From the NCBI RefSeq assembly GCF_000720635.1, contig NZ_JOCF01000051.1:1-60513 (forward strand): a stretch of 60,513 nt of DNA, in the 5' to 3' direction. The first letter of the stretch is position 1, and each line of letters starts with the position of its first letter. Below the pieces are notes generated by a model, which was given only the letters and a program-made list of their open reading frames with translations, ran no database searches and had not been told where the DNA came from. The DNA comes from Streptomyces sp. NRRL WC-3742 (GTDB taxonomy: Bacteria > Actinomycetota > Actinomycetes > Streptomycetales > Streptomycetaceae). Of the stretch, positions 30,851 through 37,890 are shown piece after piece. Made by a program: the position numbers and the translations under genes.

Positions 30851-31669
30851 TCAGACCATCGGGTCGTCGTCCTTGTACGGCCGCAGCCGCAGCGTACGGG
30901 CGTCGGTGGCGCGGATCTCCTCCGCCCGGTTGACCAGCTCCTCCAGGTCGTCCCGCCCGGCGTGGATGAACCGCCCGTGCAGGGCGTCGAAGCGGCCCCG
31001 GGCGGCGTCCACGGTGACGGCGACCACGTACGGGACGGACCCCCAGGTCTTCATCTCCCGGAACATCGGCATCCCGGCGGTCATGTCGGTGGCCACCGCC
31101 CCGGGGCTGATGTCGAGCACGACCACGCCGTGCCCGGCCAGCGAGTCCGCCATGTTGTCCGACAGCTGCAGCAGCGCGCCCTTGGAGGTGGCGTACGCGG
31201 TGTAGTGCCCGTCCGGGCGCAGCGCGAAGCCGGAGTTGAGGTTGACCACCCGGCCGCGCCCGCGCTGCACCATGCCGGGCAGGACGCAGCGCAGCAGGTT
31301 GTAGGGGCCGCGCAGGTTGGTCTCGACCACCTGCCACCACTGGTTGGCGTCGGTCTCCCAGATCGGCACCTCGGCACGGTCGACCAGTCCGGCGTTGTTG
31401 ACCAGCAGGTCGACCGGCCCGAGGTCCCGCTCGACGACCCGTACGGCCTCGCGGACCGCTCCGATCCGGCAGACGTCGGCGGTGACGGCCACGCCCCGGG
31501 CGCCGCGCCTGACGCACTCCTTGAGCGTGTCGGTCAGCGTCTCGTGGGTGCGGCCGACCAGGCCGACCGCCATGCCCTCGGCGGCCAGGCCGACGGCGAT
31601 CTCCCGGCCGATGCCCCGGCCCGCGCCGGTGACCAGGGCGACCTGTCCTTGCAACGATCCCGTCGGCAC
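30851..31669 (-). CDS. SDR-family oxidoreductase
   Basis: This is a 272-residue classical short-chain dehydrogenase. It has a cofactor motif TGAGRGIG, NNAG in LLVNNAGLVDRA, and catalytic Ser and Tyr-x3-Lys in VNLNSGFALRPDGHYTAYATSKGA. VGRTHE after strand 2 has Arg, which favours NADP(H). I chose the GTG at 31669, with GGGAGCA upstream, because the fold begins at QGQVALVTGAG. A much longer open frame upstream is Pro/Arg-rich and unlikely. The substrate is unknown. Confidence 0.88.
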   Translation of the reverse strand: MPTGSLQGQVALVTGAGRGIGREIAVGLAAEGMAVGLVGRTHETLTDTLKECVRRGARGVAVTADVCRIGAVREAVRVVERDLGPVDLLVNNAGLVDRAEVPIWETDANQWWQVVETNLRGPYNLLRCVLPGMVQRGRGRVVNLNSGFALRPDGHYTAYATSKGALLQLSDNMADSLAGHGVVVLDISPGAVATDMTAGMPMFREMKTWGSVPYVVAVTVDAARGRFDALHGRFIHAGRDDLEELVNRAEEIRATDARTLRLRPYKDDDPMV

Positions 31670-32007
31670 CCCGTGCTCCCTTCCCGTCCCCGGCCCCCGT
31701 CTGCGGCATTCTGACGGCCGCCGGGCGGCGGCGGGCCCGGGCACACGCGCCGGGCCCGCCGCCTCACTCCTTCGGGGGACTGCCGGGGGACCGCCGGGGC
31801 ACTGCCGGGGCACTGCCTCGGGACCGTCGAGAGACTCGAGGGGTGGTGGCACCGTGACAGGGAGGGGGTGACCTACTCGCCGGTAGGGAGTAGTAACGTC
31901 GGGGGGCGGTGCCCGGTGCACCAAATCCGGCACACCGGCCCCTTGACCGGCGGCTCGCCGGGCCACCAGACGCTGGGCGATCCCCAGCACCACCGAAGGG
32001 CAACTGA
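31670..32007. other. 338-bp divergent intergenic region
   Basis: No gene is visible. It holds short GCCGGGG-type repeats (31788-31816), the inverted repeat described at 31872-31893, and the ribosome-binding region of the dehydrogenase gene. Confidence 0.5.
31872..31893. promoter_or_regulatory. Overlapping dyads upstream of the 3-hydroxyacyl-CoA dehydrogenase
   Basis: CTACTC (31873-31878) pairs with GAGTAG (31888-31893), and CCTAC (31872-31876) also pairs with GTAGG (31883-31887). Two nested dyads in an AT-rich patch 115 bp before the gene look like an operator, for example for a TetR-type acyl-CoA regulator. The regulator is not identified. Confidence 0.5.
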
Positions 32008-32877
32008 GTGAGTGACATCGCGCGCGTCGGAGTGATCGGCTGCGGCCTGATGGGGTCGGGCATCGCCGAGGTGTTCGCCCGCGCCGGGCTGGACGTCCTG
32101 GTGTCGGAGGCCAGCGGCGAGGCCCTGGAGTTCGGCCGCACCCGGCTGACCAACTCCCTGGACACCGCGGTCAAGCGCGGCAAGCTGAGCCAGGAGGCGC
32201 GGGACGAGGCGATGTCGCGGCTGTCCTTCACCACCGACCTCGCCGACTTCGCCGACCGCGACCTCGTCGTCGAGGCCGTCGCCGAGCGCGAGGACATCAA
32301 GATCCGGATCTTCGAGACCCTGGACAAGGTCGTCGAGCGCCGCGACGCGATCCTGGCCTCCAACACCTCCTCGATCCCGATCGTGAAGCTGGCCGCCGCC
32401 ACCTCCCGCCCGGAGCAGGTCATCGGCCTGCACTTCTTCAACCCGGCACCGGTACAGAAGCTGGTCGAGGTCATCCCGACCCTCACCACCTCCGCCGCCA
32501 CCACCGAGCGCGTCGAGACGTTCGCCACCCAGGTGCTCGCCAAGGAGCCGATCCGCGCCCGCGACCGCGCCGGCTTCGTCGTCAACGCCCTGCTCGTGCC
32601 CTACCTGCTCTCCGCGGTGCGGATGTTCGAGTCGGGCGTGGCCACCGCCTCCGACATCGACAAGGGCATGGAGGCCGGCTGCGCCCACCCGATGGGCCCG
32701 CTGCGCCTGTGCGACCTGATCGGCCTGGACACCATCGTCTCCATCGCCGAGAGCATGTACGACGAGTACAAGGAGCCGCTGTACGCCGCTCCCCCGCTGC
32801 TGTCCCGCATGGTCGACGCGGGCCTTCTCGGCCGCAAGTCCGGCCGCGGCTTCTACGACTACACCGCGACCGCCTGA
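32008..32877 (+). CDS. 3-hydroxybutyryl-CoA dehydrogenase (3-hydroxyacyl-CoA dehydrogenase family)
   Basis: It oxidises or reduces short 3-hydroxyacyl-CoA esters with NAD(P), 289 residues. Landmarks are VGVIGCGLMGSGIAEVFARAG (Rossmann), EAVAEREDIK, ASNTSSIPI, GLHFFNPAPVQKLVEV (catalytic His region), and the C-terminal HPMGPLRLCDLIGLD and GLLGRKSGRGFYDY. It starts at GTG 32008. It stands alone, followed by a 20-bp-stem terminator. In streptomycetes such enzymes act in beta-oxidation or in making butyryl-CoA for polyketides. Confidence 0.94.
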   Translation: MSDIARVGVIGCGLMGSGIAEVFARAGLDVLVSEASGEALEFGRTRLTNSLDTAVKRGKLSQEARDEAMSRLSFTTDLADFADRDLVVEAVAEREDIKIRIFETLDKVVERRDAILASNTSSIPIVKLAAATSRPEQVIGLHFFNPAPVQKLVEVIPTLTTSAATTERVETFATQVLAKEPIRARDRAGFVVNALLVPYLLSAVRMFESGVATASDIDKGMEAGCAHPMGPLRLCDLIGLDTIVSIAESMYDEYKEPLYAAPPLLSRMVDAGLLGRKSGRGFYDYTATA

Positions 32878-32918
32878 CGAGCGCAAACCGCTGCGAGTAC
32901 GGCAGTCGACCCCCAAAA

Positions 32919-32965
32919 CGAAGCGGCTCGGACGAAGGCGACGCTCCTTCGTCCGAGCCGCTTCG
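32919..32965. terminator. Very strong bidirectional terminator
   Basis: There is a perfect 20-bp stem (32919-32938 with 32946-32965) and a 7-nt loop between convergent genes. AAAA precedes the left arm, so the minus-strand transcript has a short U-run after the stem. Confidence 0.9.
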
Positions 32966-33000
32966 CTGGGCCCGCCGCTCCCAAGTCGGCCCCGCCGTCG

Positions 33001-33567
33001 TCAGGCGCGCGCCGCAGCGACCGCATCGGTGTACAGCTCGGTGGTGAAATCGATCTCATCGACGCCGAGTTCCGCCAGGACCTCACGGACCGAGGCAAGC
33101 GCGGGTGCGAGATCATCGCCCGTGACGGCCTCCGTCTCCACCTCGATGAACGTCGCGTCGTTCAGCTCCGGGACTCGAACGAGCGTGGCAAGCATCCGAC
33201 GGCCGTCGCGCTCGAAGGTGTAGTTCCGACACCGCTTTTCGAACTCGATGCGCACAACGAAGCCCAGCCCCCGGACGATCTCATGCATCGCATCGGCATC
33301 CTGAACTCGCGTCTCGGCCTCCGGCTTCGACCCTGATGCGCCGTCGACCCGAGCACCCTTGTAGGTGAGCACAGTTCTGGTGTCGTCGGGACCGTGGACG
33401 GTACGAATCCGCAGCTCGCGGTCAGCACTCATCAGGCTGCCGTCCGAAGCGTCGTAGTAGGTGTCCCGGTAGACCTCCGCGCGGCCTGCGCCGTACCGGT
33501 CCTCCAACTGTTTGAGGACCGTCTCCGGGTCACGCACAAGCGCCTTGAGCTCAGCCTCGATCGCCAT
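33001..33567 (-). CDS. CYTH-domain protein (class IV adenylate cyclase / triphosphatase-like)
   Basis: The 188-residue protein is a full CYTH tunnel. It has the ExExK motif in AIEAELKALV (residues 4-8), YYDASDGSLMSADRELRIRT, TYKGARVDG, EAETRVQDAD, a KRC segment and FIEVETEA. CYTH enzymes make cAMP from ATP or hydrolyse triphosphates (thiamine-PPP, tripolyphosphate), and sequence alone does not decide between these. GGGAGG lies seven bases before the ATG. It follows the HTH regulator by 14 bp in one operon. Codon choice and GC are a little lower than in neighbours, suggesting acquisition. Confidence 0.88.
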   Translation of the reverse strand: MAIEAELKALVRDPETVLKQLEDRYGAGRAEVYRDTYYDASDGSLMSADRELRIRTVHGPDDTRTVLTYKGARVDGASGSKPEAETRVQDADAMHEIVRGLGFVVRIEFEKRCRNYTFERDGRRMLATLVRVPELNDATFIEVETEAVTGDDLAPALASVREVLAELGVDEIDFTTELYTDAVAAARA

Positions 33568-33581
33568 TCTGATGCCTCCCG

Positions 33582-34433
33582 TCAGATCACGCGCTCAGCG
33601 CCATCCAGCAACACCTCGAACTGCCGCCGCAAGCCCCTGTACAGCGGGCCGTACGGGGTGGGCAGCACCTTATACGTTGCCGACTCGTGTCCCTCCCAAT
33701 CCGTGTCGAAGGTTCCGACGTAGAGGGTTCGATCCAGGCGAATGAGGCGCCACACAGGCACCGTGGTGTACCGGTAGACCTCGACGTGGCCGACCTCGGC
33801 AAGCTCCCTGAGCCGGGCTTCGGCCAGGAGGATTCCGCCGGCGAGGGACTCGGTCGACTCCCCGATCTCGGCTGCGCGCCGAGCGGCCGAGGGCGAGTTC
33901 GGGTCGAGGAGGAGCACGCGCAGGCGCGGGGCCTCGTCGCCGTCGCGGTCGAGGTGCTGCCGCAGCAGCGAGTCACGGAGGGCGAGCAACCCGAGCCCGC
34001 GTACCGCGAGTACGTCCAGCTCGGCCGCCGACCGGGCCGAACGTTGGACCTCGGCGGTGGCGGACGACTGGTCGCTGAAGACCCGGATGATCTCGGGGAA
34101 GGCGGCGAGATCGAATGCTGACCCGGTCGAGTGCCGGCCCTCCGTGCGTGGGGCGAGTCCCAGCAACCGGCGTGCCGGGTCGGGCAGGTTCAGGCCATCT
34201 GCGATGCGCTCGAAGACATCCAGCCTGGTGACCTCGCGGCGACCGTTGATGATCTCGTTCACCCGGCTCTGGGTCATACCGACCTGGACAGCGAGCCGAG
34301 CCTGGCTGGCACCGCTGTGGTGCTGGACGTACCGGAAGAGGCATGCGACATCCCGGCGTCGGAGCGCGGCCCTGACTTCTTCGTTCTGCCATGCGAGATC
34401 CGGCAGTCTGATCGGTTCCAGCGCGGTGCCCAT
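33582..34433 (-). CDS. XRE-type HTH regulator with a C-terminal sensor-like domain
   Basis: The 283-residue protein has an N-terminal Cro/C1-type helix-turn-helix (about 35-90; SQARLAVQVGMTQSRVNEIINGRREVTRLDVFERIADGLNLP) and a conserved C-terminal domain (about 120-283; LRVLLLDPNSPSAARRAAEIGES, AEARLRELAEVGHVEVYRYTTVPVWRLIRLDRTLYVGTFDTDWEGHES). I believe the C-terminal part is the uncharacterised domain (DUF5919-like) seen in many actinomycete HTH proteins, but I cannot confirm this. It is operonic with the CYTH gene and divergent from four small genes, with a palindrome between. Confidence 0.82.
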   Translation of the reverse strand: MGTALEPIRLPDLAWQNEEVRAALRRRDVACLFRYVQHHSGASQARLAVQVGMTQSRVNEIINGRREVTRLDVFERIADGLNLPDPARRLLGLAPRTEGRHSTGSAFDLAAFPEIIRVFSDQSSATAEVQRSARSAAELDVLAVRGLGLLALRDSLLRQHLDRDGDEAPRLRVLLLDPNSPSAARRAAEIGESTESLAGGILLAEARLRELAEVGHVEVYRYTTVPVWRLIRLDRTLYVGTFDTDWEGHESATYKVLPTPYGPLYRGLRRQFEVLLDGAERVI

Positions 34434-34460
34434 GGCCTCAACCCTCGCCTCGGTCGATGC

Positions 34461-34475
34461 ATCTCACCGTGAGAT
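34461..34475. promoter_or_regulatory. Perfect 7-1-7 palindrome in the divergent promoter
   Basis: ATCTCAC-C-GTGAGAT lies 28 bp upstream of the HTH-gene ATG and 49 bp upstream of the first small gene. It is placed to control both directions and is the best candidate for the binding site of the neighbouring XRE-type regulator. Confidence 0.7.
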
Positions 34476-34523
34476 TACCGCCCGGATATTGGGATTGGCG
34501 CCTCATCAGTCGACGCTTGGAGA

Positions 34524-34700
34524 GTGACCACGCCTGTCTACACCCGATCCCAGCTACAAGGCACCGCCTGCATCCAGTGCGGCGGTGAGGATGGCTGGCT
34601 GGTCCCGGCCGGCCACGTCTACACGCCGACCGGCGCCCGGACCGCGCCGCTCGGCTGGCCGGTCGTCGCACACCCCGGCTGCCTCGCGGCCGAGTCGTGA
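34524..34700 (+). CDS. Small Cys-containing protein (58 aa), first of four
   Basis: GTG at 34524 opens a 58-residue frame. It has CIQCG (CxxC) near the N-terminus and HPGC near the C-terminus, a spacing that would suit one zinc-ribbon-like site. The start is uncertain because GGAGA is almost adjacent to it. Its stop overlaps the next start as GTGA. The function is unknown. Confidence 0.6.
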   Translation: MTTPVYTRSQLQGTACIQCGGEDGWLVPAGHVYTPTGARTAPLGWPVVAHPGCLAAES

Positions 34701-34909
34701 CGGCCGTCCCGTCGAGCTGGCCGCCCCCGTCGGCCGGCGTCGTCATCAAGCTCGACGTGCACCGGGCCGGCCGGTACGTCAGCGCAGAATGCCGGTTCGG
34801 CGCCCACTGGGCGTGCCCGGGCGGCTTCCGGCACGACAAGGGGACGCTCGTGTGCCTCTGCCGCGTCACCGGCTGCTCGTGCACCCGACACCTATCAGGA
34901 GGCTCCTGA
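34697..34909 (+). CDS. Small Cys-rich protein (70 aa), second of four
   Basis: This 70-residue protein has six cysteines and three histidines: ECRFGAHWACPG, then LVCLCRVTGCSCTRH. The CxC and Cx4CxC spacing suggests a metal-binding knuckle. Its GTG overlaps the stop of the first small gene by 4 bp, and its TGA shares a base with the next ATG, so the set is translationally coupled. I do not recognise the family. Confidence 0.7.
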   Translation: MTAVPSSWPPPSAGVVIKLDVHRAGRYVSAECRFGAHWACPGGFRHDKGTLVCLCRVTGCSCTRHLSGGS

Positions 34910-35094
34910 TGCATAACCCCGAGGGAAGACGGATGACCGAGCTGGAGCACATCACGGGCGACGAGCCCGAGGAAAGGGTCACCGGCCTCTGCCGCCGGTG
35001 CAGGCAGTACGGGCTGGGTACATACGACGGCGCTCACAGCCTGGTCACCGACTGGATCACCGACCACGCCGGCTGCCCGAAGGGCTCTGGATGA
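34909..35094 (+). CDS. Small zinc-ribbon-like protein (61 aa), third of four
   Basis: The 61-residue protein contains GLCRRCRQYGLG (CxxC) and DHAGCPKG (HxxC), again a CxxC...HxxC arrangement. It has an AGGAGG Shine-Dalgarno before ATG 34909 and overlaps both neighbours (TGATG and ATGA). The function is unknown. Confidence 0.75.
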   Translation: MHNPEGRRMTELEHITGDEPEERVTGLCRRCRQYGLGTYDGAHSLVTDWITDHAGCPKGSG

Positions 35095-35273
35095 GCGCCG
35101 AGGGCGGGGTGCCCGTGCCGACCGTGACGACACGGGGCTTCTGCGCGACGTGCCGCCGACACGTGACGGGTCGGCTCCTGGTGACGGTGGACGAGCGCTG
35201 GGAGCTGGTCGAGCACGACGACTGCCCAGGCGAGCGGCCCCGGCAGGTGCGCGCCCGCACGCACCACGGCTGA
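35091..35273 (+). CDS. Small zinc-ribbon-like protein (60 aa), fourth of four
   Basis: The 60-residue protein has GFCATCRRH (CxxC) and EHDDCPGE (HxxC), the same pattern as the third gene. Between them lies LLVTVDERWELVEHD, a likely beta-hairpin. Its ATG overlaps the preceding stop as ATGA. A terminator hairpin starts 4 bp after its stop, closing the operon. It may be a distant duplicate of gene three. Confidence 0.75.
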   Translation: MSAEGGVPVPTVTTRGFCATCRRHVTGRLLVTVDERWELVEHDDCPGERPRQVRARTHHG

Positions 35274-35276
35274 TCT

Positions 35277-35312
35277 CCCTGGCTGGCCGTACGGCGGCAC
35301 GGCCAGCCAGGG
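35277..35312 (+). terminator. Terminator of the small-gene operon
   Basis: There is a perfect 14-bp stem (35277-35290 with 35299-35312) and an 8-nt loop, directly after the fourth small gene. Confidence 0.85.
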
Positions 35313-35373
35313 CCCGTCTCACACCTCCTTGGCCACGACCGGAACAGCCTGACCAGCGGCGGGCGACGCGGTG

Positions 35374-35401
35374 GGGCCCGGGAGCTCCGGCTCCCGGGCC
35401 C
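35374..35401 (-). terminator. Terminator of the GntR-ABC operon
   Basis: There is a perfect 12-bp stem (35374-35385 with 35390-35401) and a TCCG loop, 8 bp past the permease stop. An imperfect T-run is absent. Confidence 0.8.
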
Positions 35402-35409
35402 TTCGCGGT

Positions 35410-36375
35410 TCAGACCGCGCGGCGGCGCACCCACCAGACGGCCGCCGCGCACAGGGCCACGGCCAGCAGGGTCGTCCAGCCGAACTCGATCCACTGGAAG
35501 GGCCAGTAGCGCTCGATCGGCTGGTAGTTCTCGTGCAGCGAGTAGCCGCCCTCGCTGACCAGCTTCTGGGAGCCGTAGTAGTCGCCCCCCAGGTCGTAGA
35601 ACTGGCCGACAGTGAGGTGCTTTCCCGCCGGGTCGGCGTACCAGATGCCTCCCTCCCACCGGTGGTCGACGGAGGTCTGGGTGAGGGTGTGAACGGTGTC
35701 CTCCAGCGGCGCCATGTAGCCGAAGCGCAGGGACTGGGCCACCAGGCCGGTCACCACCGAGGCCGCCACCCCGATCCCCACCGCCACCACCGTGCGCCGC
35801 AGCACCGCGCCGGCCAGCGCGGACACCGCGAACACCAGCAGCACCCGGCCCACCAGGGCGGGCGCGGCGCCCGAGAACGCCATCGCGTCGAACTCGCCCG
35901 AGTGCTGGACCATCGGGTCGATCCACCAGGTGTACGCCAGGGCGGTCAGCGCCGTCGCGACGGCCAGGGCGAGGCCGACGACCGTCAGGGCACCCGTCGT
36001 CCACCGCGTCCGCCCGGCGCCCTGGGTCCAGGCGAAGCGCACCGTGCCGTGCTCGAACTCCCGGGCCAGCAGCGGCCCGCCGACGAACGCCCCGAGCGCG
36101 CCGCCCAGGAAGAAGACGATGTTGCCGCCGACCATCAGCATGGTGCCGTCCTGGCGCAGGAAGCCCTTCCAGCGCTCGTTGCAGGCCCGCTGGGCCTCGT
36201 CGCAGCCACCCGCCCCGGAGGCGGTGAAGTCGGCGTGCAGGAGGTACCCGCTGACGGCCAGCAGCAGGACCAGCCCGGCGGCGACGCACAGCAGGGTCCG
36301 CAGCGCGGGGCGGTGGCGCAGCCCGGCGGCCCGCAGGACGGCGGAGCGGGGCGGGGCGAGGGTGATCGAGCTCAC
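35410..36375 (-). CDS. ABC transporter permease
   Basis: The 321-residue membrane protein has six predicted helices: about 25-48, 85-105, 125-147, 165-190, 195-215 and 290-312. A sizeable extracytoplasmic segment (about 215-285) contains WEGGIWYADPAGKHLTVGQFYDLG. Two cysteines at about 58 and 65 may form a disulfide outside. It overlaps the ATPase gene by 4 bp. Such permeases in GntR(YtrA)-linked operons usually belong to cell-envelope stress or antibiotic export systems. Confidence 0.88.
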   Translation of the reverse strand: MSSITLAPPRSAVLRAAGLRHRPALRTLLCVAAGLVLLLAVSGYLLHADFTASGAGGCDEAQRACNERWKGFLRQDGTMLMVGGNIVFFLGGALGAFVGGPLLAREFEHGTVRFAWTQGAGRTRWTTGALTVVGLALAVATALTALAYTWWIDPMVQHSGEFDAMAFSGAAPALVGRVLLVFAVSALAGAVLRRTVVAVGIGVAASVVTGLVAQSLRFGYMAPLEDTVHTLTQTSVDHRWEGGIWYADPAGKHLTVGQFYDLGGDYYGSQKLVSEGGYSLHENYQPIERYWPFQWIEFGWTTLLAVALCAAAVWWVRRRAV

Positions 36376-37295
36376 GACATGACCTTCTGGTTCGTACGGA
36401 CCGCCCCGCGCGGGCCGGGCAGGGCGGAGGCGGTGGGCTCGCGCAGATAGGCCAGCACCAACTCCTCCAGGCCGACGCGCTGTTGGCGCCAGCCACCGGA
36501 GACGGGGGCGTCCACGCCGCCGGTACGGACCAGGAGGTGGGACTGCCCGGCGGCGCGGCGGTCGCGCACGACGGGAAGCTTCTCGGCGAGGGCGTCGGCC
36601 TCGGCGGTGGGGCCGGTGAGCATCCGGTGGCCGGCGAGCAGGTCGTCGACCTCACCGGCGACCTGCACCCGGCCGCCGCCGAGGACCACCAGGTAGTCGC
36701 AGCTCTGCTCCAGCTCGCTGACGGCGTGCGAGGAGAACACCACCGAGAGACCGTCCTCGGCCACGGCGGTGAGCAGCACGGACATGAAGTCGTGCCGGGC
36801 GAGCGGGTCCAGCGCGGCCAACGGCTCGTCCAGCAGGAGCAGTTCGGGGCGCTTGGCGAGGGCCAGGGCGAGCGAGACCTGCGCCTGCTGGCCGCCGGAG
36901 AGGCGGCCGTACCTGCGGTCCATCGGGATGCCGAGGCCGTCCAGGTGGTCGAACGCCCGGGCGGCGTCCCAGCGGCGGTTGAGGTGGCGGCCCAGGGCGA
37001 GCAGGTCGCGCACGCGCAGGCCGGGGTAGAGGGAGGCGTTCTGGGCGACGAAGCCGATCCGGTCCAACGCGCGGGGCGAGCCCGGGAGTTGGTCGCCGAG
37101 GACGGTCATCGCGCCCTCGCTGGGCCGGGTGAGCCCGGCGGCCAGGCCGAGCAGGGTGCTCTTTCCGGCGCCGTTGGGGCCGACCAGCGCCACCACGTGC
37201 CCGGCGGGCACGGCCAGGTGGCAGTCCTTCAGCGCCCAGGAGCGGCGGTAGCGCTTGCCGATCCCGCCGCAGTCGATCACGGTGTCCCCCGCCAT
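36372..37295 (-). CDS. ABC transporter ATP-binding protein
   Basis: This ATPase has 307 residues: Walker A GPNGAGKST, signature YGRLSGGQQAQVSLALAL, Walker B LLLLDEPLAALDP, and H-loop SSHAVSE. GIPMDRRYGRLSGG is typical of BcrA/YtrB-like exporters. It overlaps the regulator gene upstream (TGATG) and the permease downstream (ATGA), giving a tightly coupled three-gene operon. Confidence 0.92.
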   Translation of the reverse strand: MAGDTVIDCGGIGKRYRRSWALKDCHLAVPAGHVVALVGPNGAGKSTLLGLAAGLTRPSEGAMTVLGDQLPGSPRALDRIGFVAQNASLYPGLRVRDLLALGRHLNRRWDAARAFDHLDGLGIPMDRRYGRLSGGQQAQVSLALALAKRPELLLLDEPLAALDPLARHDFMSVLLTAVAEDGLSVVFSSHAVSELEQSCDYLVVLGGGRVQVAGEVDDLLAGHRMLTGPTAEADALAEKLPVVRDRRAAGQSHLLVRTGGVDAPVSGGWRQQRVGLEELVLAYLREPTASALPGPRGAVRTNQKVMS

Positions 37296-37732
37296 CAGGC
37301 CACCGCCCCGTCGTGTCCTTCGCGCAGGTCGCGCAGCGCGTCCTCGAACACGGCGACCATCCCCCCTTCGTCCAGCCCGGCGGCCCGCGCCGAGCGCATC
37401 CAGTCCAGCAGTCCCCGCCGCAGTTCGGCCCGTTCGCGCAGCGGCACCACTCCGGCGGGCAGCCCGCGCACGAAGGTGCCCTGGCCGCGCCGGCCGGCGG
37501 CCAGGCCCCGGTGTTCCAGTTCGCGGTACGCCTTGAGCACGGTGTTGGGGTTGATCGCCAGCGCGGCGACCGCCTCACGCACCCGGGGCAACTGGTCCCC
37601 CTCCTTCAACCAGCCCATCCGCAGCGCCTGTTCGACCTGCTGCACGAGTTGCAGGTAGGTCGGGACGCCGGAGGCCGGGTCCAGGCGGAACTCGATGGGA
37701 GAGGGCCGGTCAGAGACTTTATCTACTTCCAT
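37295..37732 (-). CDS. GntR-family repressor (YtrA subfamily)
   Basis: The 145-residue protein has the short YtrA layout: a winged helix (VPTYLQLVQQVEQALRMGWLKEGDQLPRVREAVAALAINPNTVLKAYRELEHRG) plus only about 50 C-terminal residues. It is presumed to repress its own operon. The ATG is at 37732. The AT-rich stretch around and upstream of it (37719-37750) contains TTTATCT and AGATATAAA, an imperfect dyad that probably includes promoter and operator. Confidence 0.92.
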   Translation of the reverse strand: MEVDKVSDRPSPIEFRLDPASGVPTYLQLVQQVEQALRMGWLKEGDQLPRVREAVAALAINPNTVLKAYRELEHRGLAAGRRGQGTFVRGLPAGVVPLRERAELRRGLLDWMRSARAAGLDEGGMVAVFEDALRDLREGHDGAVA

Positions 37733-37770
37733 AGTGAAAGATATAAACGATCGGATGACGCGCCGTCAAC

Positions 37771-37829
37771 CCGGACAACTCCCCGGACACGCGCCGGACA
37801 TCTCGCCGGACAACGCGCCGGACAACGCG
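37771..37829. repeat. Five tandem ~12-bp repeats
   Basis: There are five units of about 12 bp (one of 11), all starting CCGGACA, the last two identical (CCGGACAACGCG). They fill the space between the gntR promoter and the pheT terminator. Confidence 0.85.
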
Positions 37830-37831
37830 AA

Positions 37832-37870
37832 GGGCCCCGTCCGGACCGCGAAACGGTCCGGACGGGGCCC
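37832..37870 (-). terminator. pheST terminator
   Basis: There is a perfect 17-bp stem (37832-37848 with 37854-37870) and a CGAAA loop, 20 bp past the pheT stop. Confidence 0.85.
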
Positions 37871-37890
37871 CGAAGGCCCTACGGCAGCGC

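Noticed and set aside
32008..34433. Prophage or integrated plasmid carrying the CYTH/HTH island
   Set aside because: No integrase, att-site repeats, replication or transfer gene is visible, and the flanking genes are core. Acquisition is possible but a mobile element cannot be shown.
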